From an uncultured Acidobacteriota bacterium (GTDB taxonomy: Bacteria; Acidobacteriota; Terriglobia; Bryobacterales; Bryobacteraceae), in the NCBI GenBank assembly GCA_937952345.1, contig CALFYN010000015.1, positions 1-7,525 on the forward strand: DNA of 7,525 bases, written 5' to 3'. The translations under genes were made by a program, and so were the position numbers. This document shows, one piece after another, positions 1 through 6,051 of this stretch. Within the stretch, counting starts at the first letter, position 1. Every line of letters begins with the position of its first letter. The notes under the pieces were generated by a model that saw nothing but the letters and a program-made list of their open reading frames with translations, was not told the origin of the DNA and searched no databases.

Positions 1-35
1 GGTAGGTTCAGCTTCGGAACGGTATCAGTGATCAT
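1..35 (-). CDS. Start of an unidentified gene, partial (runs off the window edge)
   Basis: Reading leftward from an ATG at 35-33, eleven codons are open to the window edge (MITDTVPKLNL, then an incomplete codon). A purine-rich GGAAGG at 50-45 lies nine nucleotides before the ATG, a usable Shine-Dalgarno distance. It points the same way as the kor run and starts 81 nt after the stop of the ferredoxin-domain gene, so it may be a fourth member of that operon. The fragment is too short to assign a family. The call rests on the start codon, the ribosome binding site and the open frame only. Confidence 0.4.
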   Translation of the reverse strand, partial: MITDTVPKLNL

Positions 36-41
36 TGCAAT

Positions 42-101
42 CTACCTTCCTTCAATGAATAAAAAAGGGGCGGCAAGTCGGCAGTCTCTCTCCAAAGACA
101 T
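42..101 (-). CDS. Possible 19-codon micro-ORF
   Basis: An ATG at 101-99 opens a 19-residue frame (MSLERDCRLAAPFLFIEGR) closed by TAG at 44-42. AGGAG at 116-112, just after the preceding gene's stop codon, lies ten nucleotides before the ATG. The micro-ORF's own stop adjoins the GGAAGG that would serve the gene starting at 35, echoing the stop-within-RBS layout seen twice upstream. It could be a coupled leader peptide or chance. No family is recognisable and the codon choice is not clearly like that of the neighbouring genes, so confidence is low. Confidence 0.2.
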   Translation of the reverse strand: MSLERDCRLAAPFLFIEGR

Positions 102-116
102 GATGAGTTTTCTCCT

Positions 117-1985
117 CTATCCCAACTTCGCCGCCCGAGCCAAAATCTCCGGCGTCGCCGATGTATCTCCAGGCCTCGGTTTACCCGGATGGATGCACTT
201 GGCGGGGCATCCCTCGGCCGCCTTTACCAATTCCGCGTAAGTGCCCGCCTTGGCATCGGCGATATACGCCTGCTTGTTGCCATCGTATTGAAAGACGAGC
301 TTGTTAATCTTCATGCAGTCGTTGCAACTCGTGCACAGGAACGAATCGATGTACGGATCTTCGGAAACTTCCTCCTCCGCTTCCGGCGTCACCACCGCCG
401 CCGCGGCCTGCTCCTCCGGAGCCTTCGGCGCAACGGGCGCGGCCGCTGGCGCCAACGCCGGAACCGGCATCGGTGGCAGCAGGATCCCGCTCAACGATCC
501 GGCGGGCAACGGCTGTGAGCTCATCAACACTGACACCAGCTTCTGGATGGTTTCGATCTTCACCCGTTCCACCAGCGCCGCTTCATCCGTCGTCGAAGAT
601 GTTCCCAATTCCTCGCGCAATTGTGCAGTGGCTGATTCGACATATGAGTTGCGTACCCCAGCCAGTTCCTCCAACAATCGCCACGCGAGCATCCGGTCTC
701 GGCACGCGTCCGCAAGATCCCGCGTCAACGCCACACGCATCGCCGAACCATCTTCGCCCGTCAGCGCCAGGAACGGCACCGCCAGCGGCGCTTCGCTCCC
801 GTACCGCGCCAGATACTCCCCAAACTCCAGTTGTTCCTCTTCCCACGATCCCTGCGGAATCAGCCGGAAATGCTCGCGCCACGCTTCGCTGTGCAACGCC
901 GCCAGCGCCCCCGTGGCTGCCTCCTCACCATCCGGCAGCAGAAGAGAAAATCGCTCTTTCCACGTCGTCCCCGCGCCGGGATTGTAGAAGAAATGCGGAA
1001 ATGTACGCGAGGCAAACAAATGCCGCCCCATCGGTACGCCCGCCGTATTCAGAAACACCACCGCCGGCCGCGCCTGCACCGCAATCACCGGCAGCGCCGC
1101 CGCCGCATGTTCCCATTGATCCAGCGAACTCTGCACAACACAGGCCTCGCGAAACCCCAGGCATTGATAGCCGAAATCGAAGCTCGCGAAGTCTTCCTCC
1201 GCGATCGCCAGCGCAATCACCGGACGCCCCGACCGCATCAGCCGCGCCAGCGACGCCATATGCGCGCCCGACGCCTGGCTCGCGTTCTCCAGCGCGATCA
1301 CTGGTGGCAATGCCAGCAGATCGTCCGCTTTCGCCGAACGCCACGTCACCCGGTTCAACTGCTCTTCGTGTGCCGTTGCGTCCTCATGGCTATCGCACTC
1401 CAGGTGCGCAATGCGCAACGCACGCTGCACCGAACTCATGTTCCCCAGCAGCATCTCGTCGAACTCGATCGCCGCCGCGAACGCATCGTCCCCAACCGCC
1501 GCCACGACATGAAACGGAGCCCCGTCCCGCGCCGCATCCAGGTAATCCCCCAACGTCTTGCGCGCCCATTCGATCTTCGCCCGCCGCTCCGCCGCCATCC
1601 CCTTCGGCCGCTTCGGCCGCCGCAATGCCCGCGCCAGCGCCGATGGATCCAGAAATTGATTCCCCTCCGTCCCCAGCGACGACGCCACCGATTCGCTGGT
1701 CACCAACTCCGCGGAATGGCTATCGTCCATCCGCAACAAATCATCGAGTCTCGCCTTCTCCCGGCTCACCCGGGCGTCAAACGCCCCGCGTGCCGCCGCC
1801 CGCGCCTCGCACAGCAAGCGTCCACATGTCTCGGCCAGCACCGCCGCCCGCGCATCCGGCGTCGCCAAGGTTGCCGGAATCTCCCGGCACTCCTCCAGCC
1901 CCTGTCCGGTCAGGTGGAACGCGCGAAGCTGCTCTCGCCATCCTCCTGTCCTCGCCGCTGTGCTCTGTTCCACTGTTACCGGCAT
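117..1985 (-). CDS. PFOR-like protein with C-terminal ferredoxin domain, probable third component of the Kor complex
   Basis: This 622-aa protein is the third gene of the kor run. I chose the ATG at 1985 over upstream in-frame starts because a clean GGAG (1994-1991) lies five nucleotides before it; the longer frame would overlap korB.

Residues about 225-440 resemble the C-terminal region of pyruvate:ferredoxin oxidoreductase-like proteins. Landmarks are GFREACVVQSS (277-287), a hydrophobic strand ending FLNTAG (311-316), FPHFFYNPGAGTTWKERF (329-346) and a basic/aromatic stretch ending WRLLEELAG (435-443). I see no intact GDG...N thiamine-diphosphate motif, so it is probably not catalytic. 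An Ala/Pro/Glu linker (about 503-540) leads to a ferredoxin module with Cys551, 554, 557 and 593, in the pattern C-x2-C-x2-C-x35-C-P, which should hold one [4Fe-4S] cluster. Cys597 is an extra cysteine.

The inferred role is docking to KorAB and accepting its electrons. The ferredoxin module is secure; the PFOR relationship is from memory of family motifs. Confidence 0.75.
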   Translation of the reverse strand: MPVTVEQSTAARTGGWREQLRAFHLTGQGLEECREIPATLATPDARAAVLAETCGRLLCEARAAARGAFDARVSREKARLDDLLRMDDSHSAELVTSESVASSLGTEGNQFLDPSALARALRRPKRPKGMAAERRAKIEWARKTLGDYLDAARDGAPFHVVAAVGDDAFAAAIEFDEMLLGNMSSVQRALRIAHLECDSHEDATAHEEQLNRVTWRSAKADDLLALPPVIALENASQASGAHMASLARLMRSGRPVIALAIAEEDFASFDFGYQCLGFREACVVQSSLDQWEHAAAALPVIAVQARPAVVFLNTAGVPMGRHLFASRTFPHFFYNPGAGTTWKERFSLLLPDGEEAATGALAALHSEAWREHFRLIPQGSWEEEQLEFGEYLARYGSEAPLAVPFLALTGEDGSAMRVALTRDLADACRDRMLAWRLLEELAGVRNSYVESATAQLREELGTSSTTDEAALVERVKIETIQKLVSVLMSSQPLPAGSLSGILLPPMPVPALAPAAAPVAPKAPEEQAAAAVVTPEAEEEVSEDPYIDSFLCTSCNDCMKINKLVFQYDGNKQAYIADAKAGTYAELVKAAEGCPAKCIHPGKPRPGDTSATPEILARAAKLG

Positions 1986-1990
1986 GTGCG

Positions 1991-1996
1991 CTCCTA
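1991..1996 (-). promoter_or_regulatory. Shine-Dalgarno overlapping the korB stop codon
   Basis: The minus strand reads TAGGAG, in which TAG is the korB stop and GGAG is the ribosome binding site for the next gene, five nucleotides before its ATG at 1985. This fixes the start of the ferredoxin-domain gene and predicts that ribosomes finishing korB feed straight into it. Confidence 0.85.
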
Positions 1997-2947
1997 CAAG
2001 GCGAACCGGTCCAGCGCCCGATCCATCGCCGCCAGTTTCTCCATGCTCGTCATCCCGATGCCCTGCGACGTCGCCTGATCGTACCGCGCGCATTCATCCG
2101 ACTTATAGAACAGCCCGATCACGAACGCCTCATCGTCGTTGGCCAGCTTGCGCGCCTCTTCCAGATTGGAAGGATCGTGTGTCACCTTGTGCGGAAACAA
2201 TTTCATCGCCGCTTCATCGGCATGGATCCCATCCGCATGCGTCATCACCACCACACGCGCCGGATCCGATTGCGCCGGAGCGAAGATATGCGACGTGTAG
2301 TGCGGGCAGCGCTGGAATACGCGCACGAACGACAATCCGCGGTGCTCATGCGCCGCCTTGATCGTCGCGTACAGATGCGGCGGATGCCAGTCAATCGTCT
2401 GCGCCACGAAGCTCGCGTTGTTGATCCCCAACGTCACCGAAATCGGATTCAGCGAAGGCAGCACTGACCCCTTCGGGTGCGTGTTCGATCGCTCCCCCGG
2501 CCGCGTCGTCGGCGAGGTCTGCATCTTCGTCAATCCGTAGATATTGTTATCGAGCAGCAGCACCGTCAGATCCATGTTGTAGCGGATCGCGTGAATCCAG
2601 TGCGCCGTTCCGATCGCACAGCAATCCCCATCGCCGGTCACCACGAAGATATCCAGATCCGGCCGCCGGCTGCGCACCCCGCAGGCCAGCGGAAACGCCC
2701 GCCCATGCAGCCCGTGAAACCCGTACGTCTTCATGTAGTGCGGAAACCGGCTCGAGCAGCCAATCCCCGATACCACCACCGTCTTTTCCGGCTGCAATTG
2801 CTGATCGCGCGCCAGCCGCTGCACCGCCCCCAACACCGAATGGTCCCCGCAGCCCGGACACCACCGCGGCTCCGCTCCCATGTAGTCTTCGAGCGAACAC
2901 TCGCGCGGCGGCGCTTCCACTTCCCAATCTTTCCTGAGCCCCTGCAT
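1994..2947 (-). CDS. korB: 2-oxoacid:ferredoxin oxidoreductase, beta subunit (KorB-type)
   Basis: This 317-aa protein is the thiamine-diphosphate and Fe-S subunit of a two-subunit 2-oxoacid:ferredoxin oxidoreductase. With CoA, the complex converts a 2-oxoacid to acyl-CoA and CO2 and reduces ferredoxin in the cytoplasm.

Sequence evidence: WCPGCGDH at 29-36, SGIGCSSR at 60-67, the TPP-binding GDGD at 105-108 with the matching DNNIYGLT at 133-140, SPTT at 145-148, and a late cysteine in QRCP at 212-215. Cys30, Cys33, Cys64 and Cys214 match the four ligands of the proximal [4Fe-4S] cluster in this family, so the subunit looks intact.

The ATG at 2947 was chosen because GGAGG lies four nucleotides upstream and family N-termini begin shortly before WCPGCGDH; longer in-frame starts overlap korA. 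Two cysteines follow GDGD (109, 110) and the usual GGNH is GTAH here, a subfamily variation. 2-Oxoglutarate is the likeliest substrate, but other 2-oxoacids cannot be excluded. Confidence 0.95.
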   Translation of the reverse strand: MQGLRKDWEVEAPPRECSLEDYMGAEPRWCPGCGDHSVLGAVQRLARDQQLQPEKTVVVSGIGCSSRFPHYMKTYGFHGLHGRAFPLACGVRSRRPDLDIFVVTGDGDCCAIGTAHWIHAIRYNMDLTVLLLDNNIYGLTKMQTSPTTRPGERSNTHPKGSVLPSLNPISVTLGINNASFVAQTIDWHPPHLYATIKAAHEHRGLSFVRVFQRCPHYTSHIFAPAQSDPARVVVMTHADGIHADEAAMKLFPHKVTHDPSNLEEARKLANDDEAFVIGLFYKSDECARYDQATSQGIGMTSMEKLAAMDRALDRFAL

Positions 2948-2951
2948 GCTG

Positions 2952-2958
2952 CCTCCTA
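2952..2958 (-). promoter_or_regulatory. Shine-Dalgarno overlapping the korA stop codon
   Basis: The minus strand reads TAGGAGG. TAG ends korA, and its final G begins the GGAGG that lies four nucleotides before the korB ATG at 2947. It settles the korB start and implies coupled translation, in keeping with the equal amounts of the two subunits the enzyme needs. Confidence 0.85.
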
Positions 2959-4851
2959 TGCCTCCTTCACCGCTTCCAGCCTGCGCCGGAGTTCCTGCTC
3001 GATCATGCCCGGAGGCAGCGGGCTGCCTGGCACACGAGACCAGCAATCGATGTCCATCAGAGTCCGCGCCCGCAGCAGCATCGCCAACTGCGAATAGCGC
3101 CGCGACTCCTCGTTGATATACGGCCTGCCCGGGGCGTCGCTGTAGTTGATCTCCACCGTCATCACATTCCGGAACCGTGAGAAGATCTCCTGCAAGCCAG
3201 GCTCAAAGGGCGAGAGGAATCGCAGATGCAAACTGCTCACCCGATGTCCATCGGCGCGCAGCCTGTCCACAGCTTCCTCAATCGCCCCCAGAGTAGACCC
3301 CCAGCCAACCACCAACAAATCTCCTTCCGGATCGCCATGCACCACCGGCGGCTTCAGCGTGCTTTGGAACACCGCCAGCTTGCGGCTCCGCATCTCCATC
3401 GACTGCTGGTTGATCGCCGATTCATACGCCACATGGCTCGCCCGGTCATGCGCCAATCCCGTCACCACATGCTCTCCACCGCGCTGCCCCGGGATCGGAC
3501 GCTGCGACAACCCCGTCTCCTCATCCCAAGCAAATGGCGGGATCTCGCGATCCCAATCCGATTGGTCCACCGGCGGCGCAAGCCACGCCTCGCTGCACTT
3601 GGGCCGTGGGAACGGCTGCTGCCCGGTCGCCAGATTCGCGTCCGTCAGCACCATCACCGGACCCCGGAAATCCTCCGCCAGCTTCCGCGCCGTGATCATG
3701 AAGTGAAAACATTCCTCAATCGTTGCCGGAGCAATGATGATCTTCGGGCTGTCCCCCGGCGATGCGTACAACGCCGCCAGCAAGTCGCCCTGCTCGATCT
3801 TCGTCGGCAAACCCGTCGATGGCCCGCCGCGTTGCACCACCACAATCACCAGCGGAACCTCGGCCATCACCGCCAGTCCGATGAACTCCGTCTTTAGCGC
3901 CAGCCCCGGACCGGACGTAATCGTCACCGCGGTCTTGCCCGCGTACGAAGCTCCGATGGCGAATCCAATCGCCGCAATCTCGTCTTCCGCCTGGTGTACA
4001 AACCCGCCCACCTGATCGAAGGCCGATGCCAGAAAGTGCGATGCCGACGTCGCCGGCGTAATCGGGTACATGGAGCACACCTCCATACCCGCCGCCATCA
4101 CGCCCAAACCGATTGCCTGGTTGCCGTTCATCACCACCATCGGTACATCGCTCTTGTGCCCCGGAATGTGGAACCGCTCCGCGGTGTGCTGCATCGCCCA
4201 CTGATACCCGTCCTCGAGCAGCAGCACGTTCTTGCGAATCACGCCTTCGCCTTTTTTCCCGAAGCGCTTCGCAATATCCCCCCGCACCATCTCCATGTCC
4301 AGGTCATACAGCGCGCACAGCAACCCAAGCACCCACATGTTCTTCCCGCGCCGCGCATCATCGGTGTGCTTCAGGCACTCCCGCTCAATCGGAATCTCCA
4401 CCACGATGTAGCCAAGCCGGTGGAAATCCTTCACCGCTTCGGCGTACTTCAGCCGGATATCTTCCACCGCATGCTCGGCCCACGATTGGTCCAGAAACAC
4501 AATCGTCCCCGGCCGCAGCGCCTTCGTGTCGATCCGGCTGTACAGCACCTGCTCATTAAAGGCCACCACGACATCGGCCGTATCGCCCGCATTGCTCACC
4601 GGCTTTGAACCCAACCGGATGCGGTATCCGCTTGCCCCGGCACGCGACCGTGCCGGCGGTTCAATCTCCGCGGGGATGATCTCTACCGTCCAGATTCCAT
4701 TGCCGCTCCGCGCGCATAACGACGCGAACATCTGTCCGCAGGTCTGCGCTCCTTCGCCGGAATCGCTCACGATCTCGACGATATGCTGCTCGATCTGTCG
4801 TGGCGTCCGGCTTGCGGACACGGGTTCGTTCACTGCGATGGTCGGCTGCAT
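2956..4851 (-). CDS. korA: 2-oxoacid:ferredoxin oxidoreductase, fused gamma-alpha subunit (KorA-type)
   Basis: This 631-aa protein is the large subunit of the same enzyme, close to the usual length of fused gamma-alpha proteins. Residues about 20-210 are the gamma domain; the nucleotide-loop-like SDSGEGAQTCG (29-39) resembles the SGDSGDGMQLTG form of two-subunit KorA rather than the GGxGGQG of separate gamma subunits.

Residues about 235-450 are the alpha (PP-type) domain, with the hallmark YPITPAT at 262-268, QAEDE at 287-291 and RGGPSTGLPTK at 341-351. These help bind the thiamine cofactor and the 2-oxoacid. Residues about 505-600 form the transketolase-C-like domain (LLVVGWGST at 512-520, SLHLRFLSPF at 540-549).

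The ATG at 4851 is preceded by AAGAGAGG (4861-4854), a modest ribosome binding site. It is the first gene of the run, just downstream of a sigma-54 promoter candidate. Nothing looks truncated. The family is sure; the exact 2-oxoacid is not. Confidence 0.95.
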   Translation of the reverse strand: MQPTIAVNEPVSASRTPRQIEQHIVEIVSDSGEGAQTCGQMFASLCARSGNGIWTVEIIPAEIEPPARSRAGASGYRIRLGSKPVSNAGDTADVVVAFNEQVLYSRIDTKALRPGTIVFLDQSWAEHAVEDIRLKYAEAVKDFHRLGYIVVEIPIERECLKHTDDARRGKNMWVLGLLCALYDLDMEMVRGDIAKRFGKKGEGVIRKNVLLLEDGYQWAMQHTAERFHIPGHKSDVPMVVMNGNQAIGLGVMAAGMEVCSMYPITPATSASHFLASAFDQVGGFVHQAEDEIAAIGFAIGASYAGKTAVTITSGPGLALKTEFIGLAVMAEVPLVIVVVQRGGPSTGLPTKIEQGDLLAALYASPGDSPKIIIAPATIEECFHFMITARKLAEDFRGPVMVLTDANLATGQQPFPRPKCSEAWLAPPVDQSDWDREIPPFAWDEETGLSQRPIPGQRGGEHVVTGLAHDRASHVAYESAINQQSMEMRSRKLAVFQSTLKPPVVHGDPEGDLLVVGWGSTLGAIEEAVDRLRADGHRVSSLHLRFLSPFEPGLQEIFSRFRNVMTVEINYSDAPGRPYINEESRRYSQLAMLLRARTLMDIDCWSRVPGSPLPPGMIEQELRRRLEAVKEA

Positions 4852-5048
4852 GGCCTCTCTTGGGTGTCCCTCTAAGGAAACTCAGGCTTATTAGGAGCAA
4901 CTGGAATGCCAATTCCTGCAACTCGTGATTTCTCGTCCACTTGCCCTTGCGTCAACATACACAGTGCACTTCCTGCGTATCGTGTTCGGGTCATTTCACC
5001 CAACTCCCCGGCTGGTTTTCGCGCTATGGTTGGCATAACCTATTTGGC
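4852..5048. promoter_or_regulatory. Divergent intergenic region between korA and the GH113-like gene
   Basis: This 197-nt spacer separates two outward-reading genes and must hold both promoters. It contains the sigma-54-like site at 4896-4911. Two short imperfectly supported inverted repeats lie farther out: GGGT-N6-ACCC at 4988-5001 and GGTT-N5-AACC at 5028-5040. They sit about 110 and 149 nt upstream of the predicted kor transcription start, where enhancer-binding activator sites often lie, but four-base arms are easily random. TTGGCAT occurs twice (5030-5036, 5044-5050). No convincing plus-strand promoter was found. Confidence 0.5.
4896..4911 (-). promoter_or_regulatory. Candidate sigma-54 (-24/-12) promoter of the kor run
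   Basis: The minus strand reads TGGCATTCCAGTTGCT. It fits the RpoN consensus TGGCAC-N5-TTGCW with exact spacing between the GG (4910-4909) and GC (4898-4897) cores; the main departure is T for C at the sixth base, and the preceding base is the preferred pyrimidine. Transcription would begin near 4885, giving a leader of about 34 nt before the korA ATG at 4851. No good sigma-70 pair was found in the same interval. The fit is seen in the sequence; its use is inferred. Confidence 0.6.
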
Positions 5049-6032
5049 ATGGCGTCACCGGCACCATCCATCACCCGCCGCCACCTCCTCGCGCTGGCCG
5101 CCGCTCCCCCCTCGCCCACCGTACCCTTCCAGCGCGGCGTCAATTACACCGCCGAATTCCCCGATGGCTATGCCTCTGATCGCGCTCGCCAGATCCTTCG
5201 TTCCCTCCCGCAGTACGGCATCAACTCCGTCGCCTTCGTCCCCTACGGCTTCGCCCCCAAAGGCGAGCCCTCCGTCCGTTTCAGCGGCACCCGCACCATG
5301 GAGCGCGACGACGCCATCGCCCAATTGAGCGAAGTGGCCCGCGCCGCCGGCCTCAAAATCCTCCTCAAACCCCAACTCTGGCTCCGCGGCGGTAGCACCA
5401 CCGACATCGACTTCCCCAAAGAATCCGACCGCAAGCAGTGGTTCCAGCAATACCGCCTCTTCCTCGAACACTACGCAACCCTCGCCACCCGCATCCGTGC
5501 CAATCTCTTCTCCGTCGGTGTCGAATTCTCCCGCCTCGCCCGCTACGAAGCCGAATGGCGCAGCCTCATCCAACGCGCCCGTCAGCTTTACCCCGGCAAG
5601 CTCACCTACTCCGCCAACTTCGGCCCCGAATTCGAAACCACCCGCTTCTGGGACGCCGTCGATTACATCGGACTCAACAACTACTACCCCCTCCCCGACG
5701 ACCTTTCCACCACCCAAACCGTGGCCCGCGTCGAAGCCGTCCACAAGAAGTTCGCCAAACCCATCATTTTCCCCGAAGCCGGATTCACCAGTCTCGAAGC
5801 TCCGCACCGCCAGCCCTGGGATGAAACCCCGCGCAAGCTCTCCCCCGAAGACCAGGCCCGCTGCTACGAAGCCATCTTCCAAGGCTTCTACAACAAGCCA
5901 TGGTTCCAGGGAGTCTACTGGTGGAAAGTCGGCACCAACGGCTTTGGCGGCCCTTCCGACGGCTCCCACACCCCCTGGAACAAGCCGGCAATGAAAGTAG
6001 TCTCCCGCTGGTATCTGCGCGGTGGACGCTGA
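5049..6032 (+). CDS. GH113-like TIM-barrel glycoside hydrolase, Tat-exported
   Basis: This 327-aa protein resembles glycoside hydrolase family 113 (beta-mannanase-like) proteins, retaining enzymes that cleave beta-linked sugars.

An N-terminal SITRRHLLALAAA (residues 7-19) looks like a short twin-arginine signal with the arginine pair at 10-11. The barrel starts at GVNYTAEFPDGY (30-41). FVPYGFAP (63-70), KPQLWLRGG (107-115), VGVEFSR (156-162), DYIGLNNYYPL (205-215) and FPEAGFTS (241-248) follow in the family order. Glu159 is the likely acid/base and Glu243 the likely nucleophile. The C-terminal GVYWWKVGT (288-296) is the usual late aromatic strand.

The ATG at 5049 is preferred because the export signal begins there; the frame opens earlier only with a TTG and an unlikely Cys-rich extension. 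No Shine-Dalgarno sequence is visible. The gene diverges from korA and is followed by the VOC gene. The real substrate is unknown; mannan-type glycans are only a family-based guess. Confidence 0.85.
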   Translation: MASPAPSITRRHLLALAAAPPSPTVPFQRGVNYTAEFPDGYASDRARQILRSLPQYGINSVAFVPYGFAPKGEPSVRFSGTRTMERDDAIAQLSEVARAAGLKILLKPQLWLRGGSTTDIDFPKESDRKQWFQQYRLFLEHYATLATRIRANLFSVGVEFSRLARYEAEWRSLIQRARQLYPGKLTYSANFGPEFETTRFWDAVDYIGLNNYYPLPDDLSTTQTVARVEAVHKKFAKPIIFPEAGFTSLEAPHRQPWDETPRKLSPEDQARCYEAIFQGFYNKPWFQGVYWWKVGTNGFGGPSDGSHTPWNKPAMKVVSRWYLRGGR

Positions 6033-6051
6033 GCCGTTGTACCATCTCCTC

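Noticed and set aside
55..90. Possible intrinsic terminator after the ferredoxin-domain gene (GC-rich stretch followed by six Ts on the minus strand)
   Set aside because: GCCGACTTGCCG cannot form a proper stem before the T run; the apparent symmetry is a near-direct repeat, not an inverted one.
1986..2093. Upstream extension of the ferredoxin-domain protein to position 2093
   Set aside because: The added 36 residues are low-complexity Gly/Asp/Arg sequence overlapping the korB 3' end, and the ATG at 1985 has an excellent ribosome binding site.
473..2467. A 664-codon open frame on the plus strand antisense to the ferredoxin-domain gene and korB
   Set aside because: It is very rich in Pro, Ala, Arg and Ser, has no recognisable domain and spans two well-supported genes. 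Long antisense frames are expected in GC-rich DNA with C/G-ending codons.
4897..4923. GCAACT direct repeat flanking the inverted repeat GGAAT-N4-ATTCC, first read as a repressor operator
   Set aside because: Most of it coincides with the -24/-12 blocks of the sigma-54-like promoter, which explains the position and orientation better. The five-base arms alone are weak evidence.
4906..5328. Plus-strand 140-codon frame starting just after an AGGAG in the intergenic region
   Set aside because: It runs out of frame through the start of the glycosidase gene, is Pro/Ser-rich without motifs, and its start lies inside the sigma-54-like promoter.
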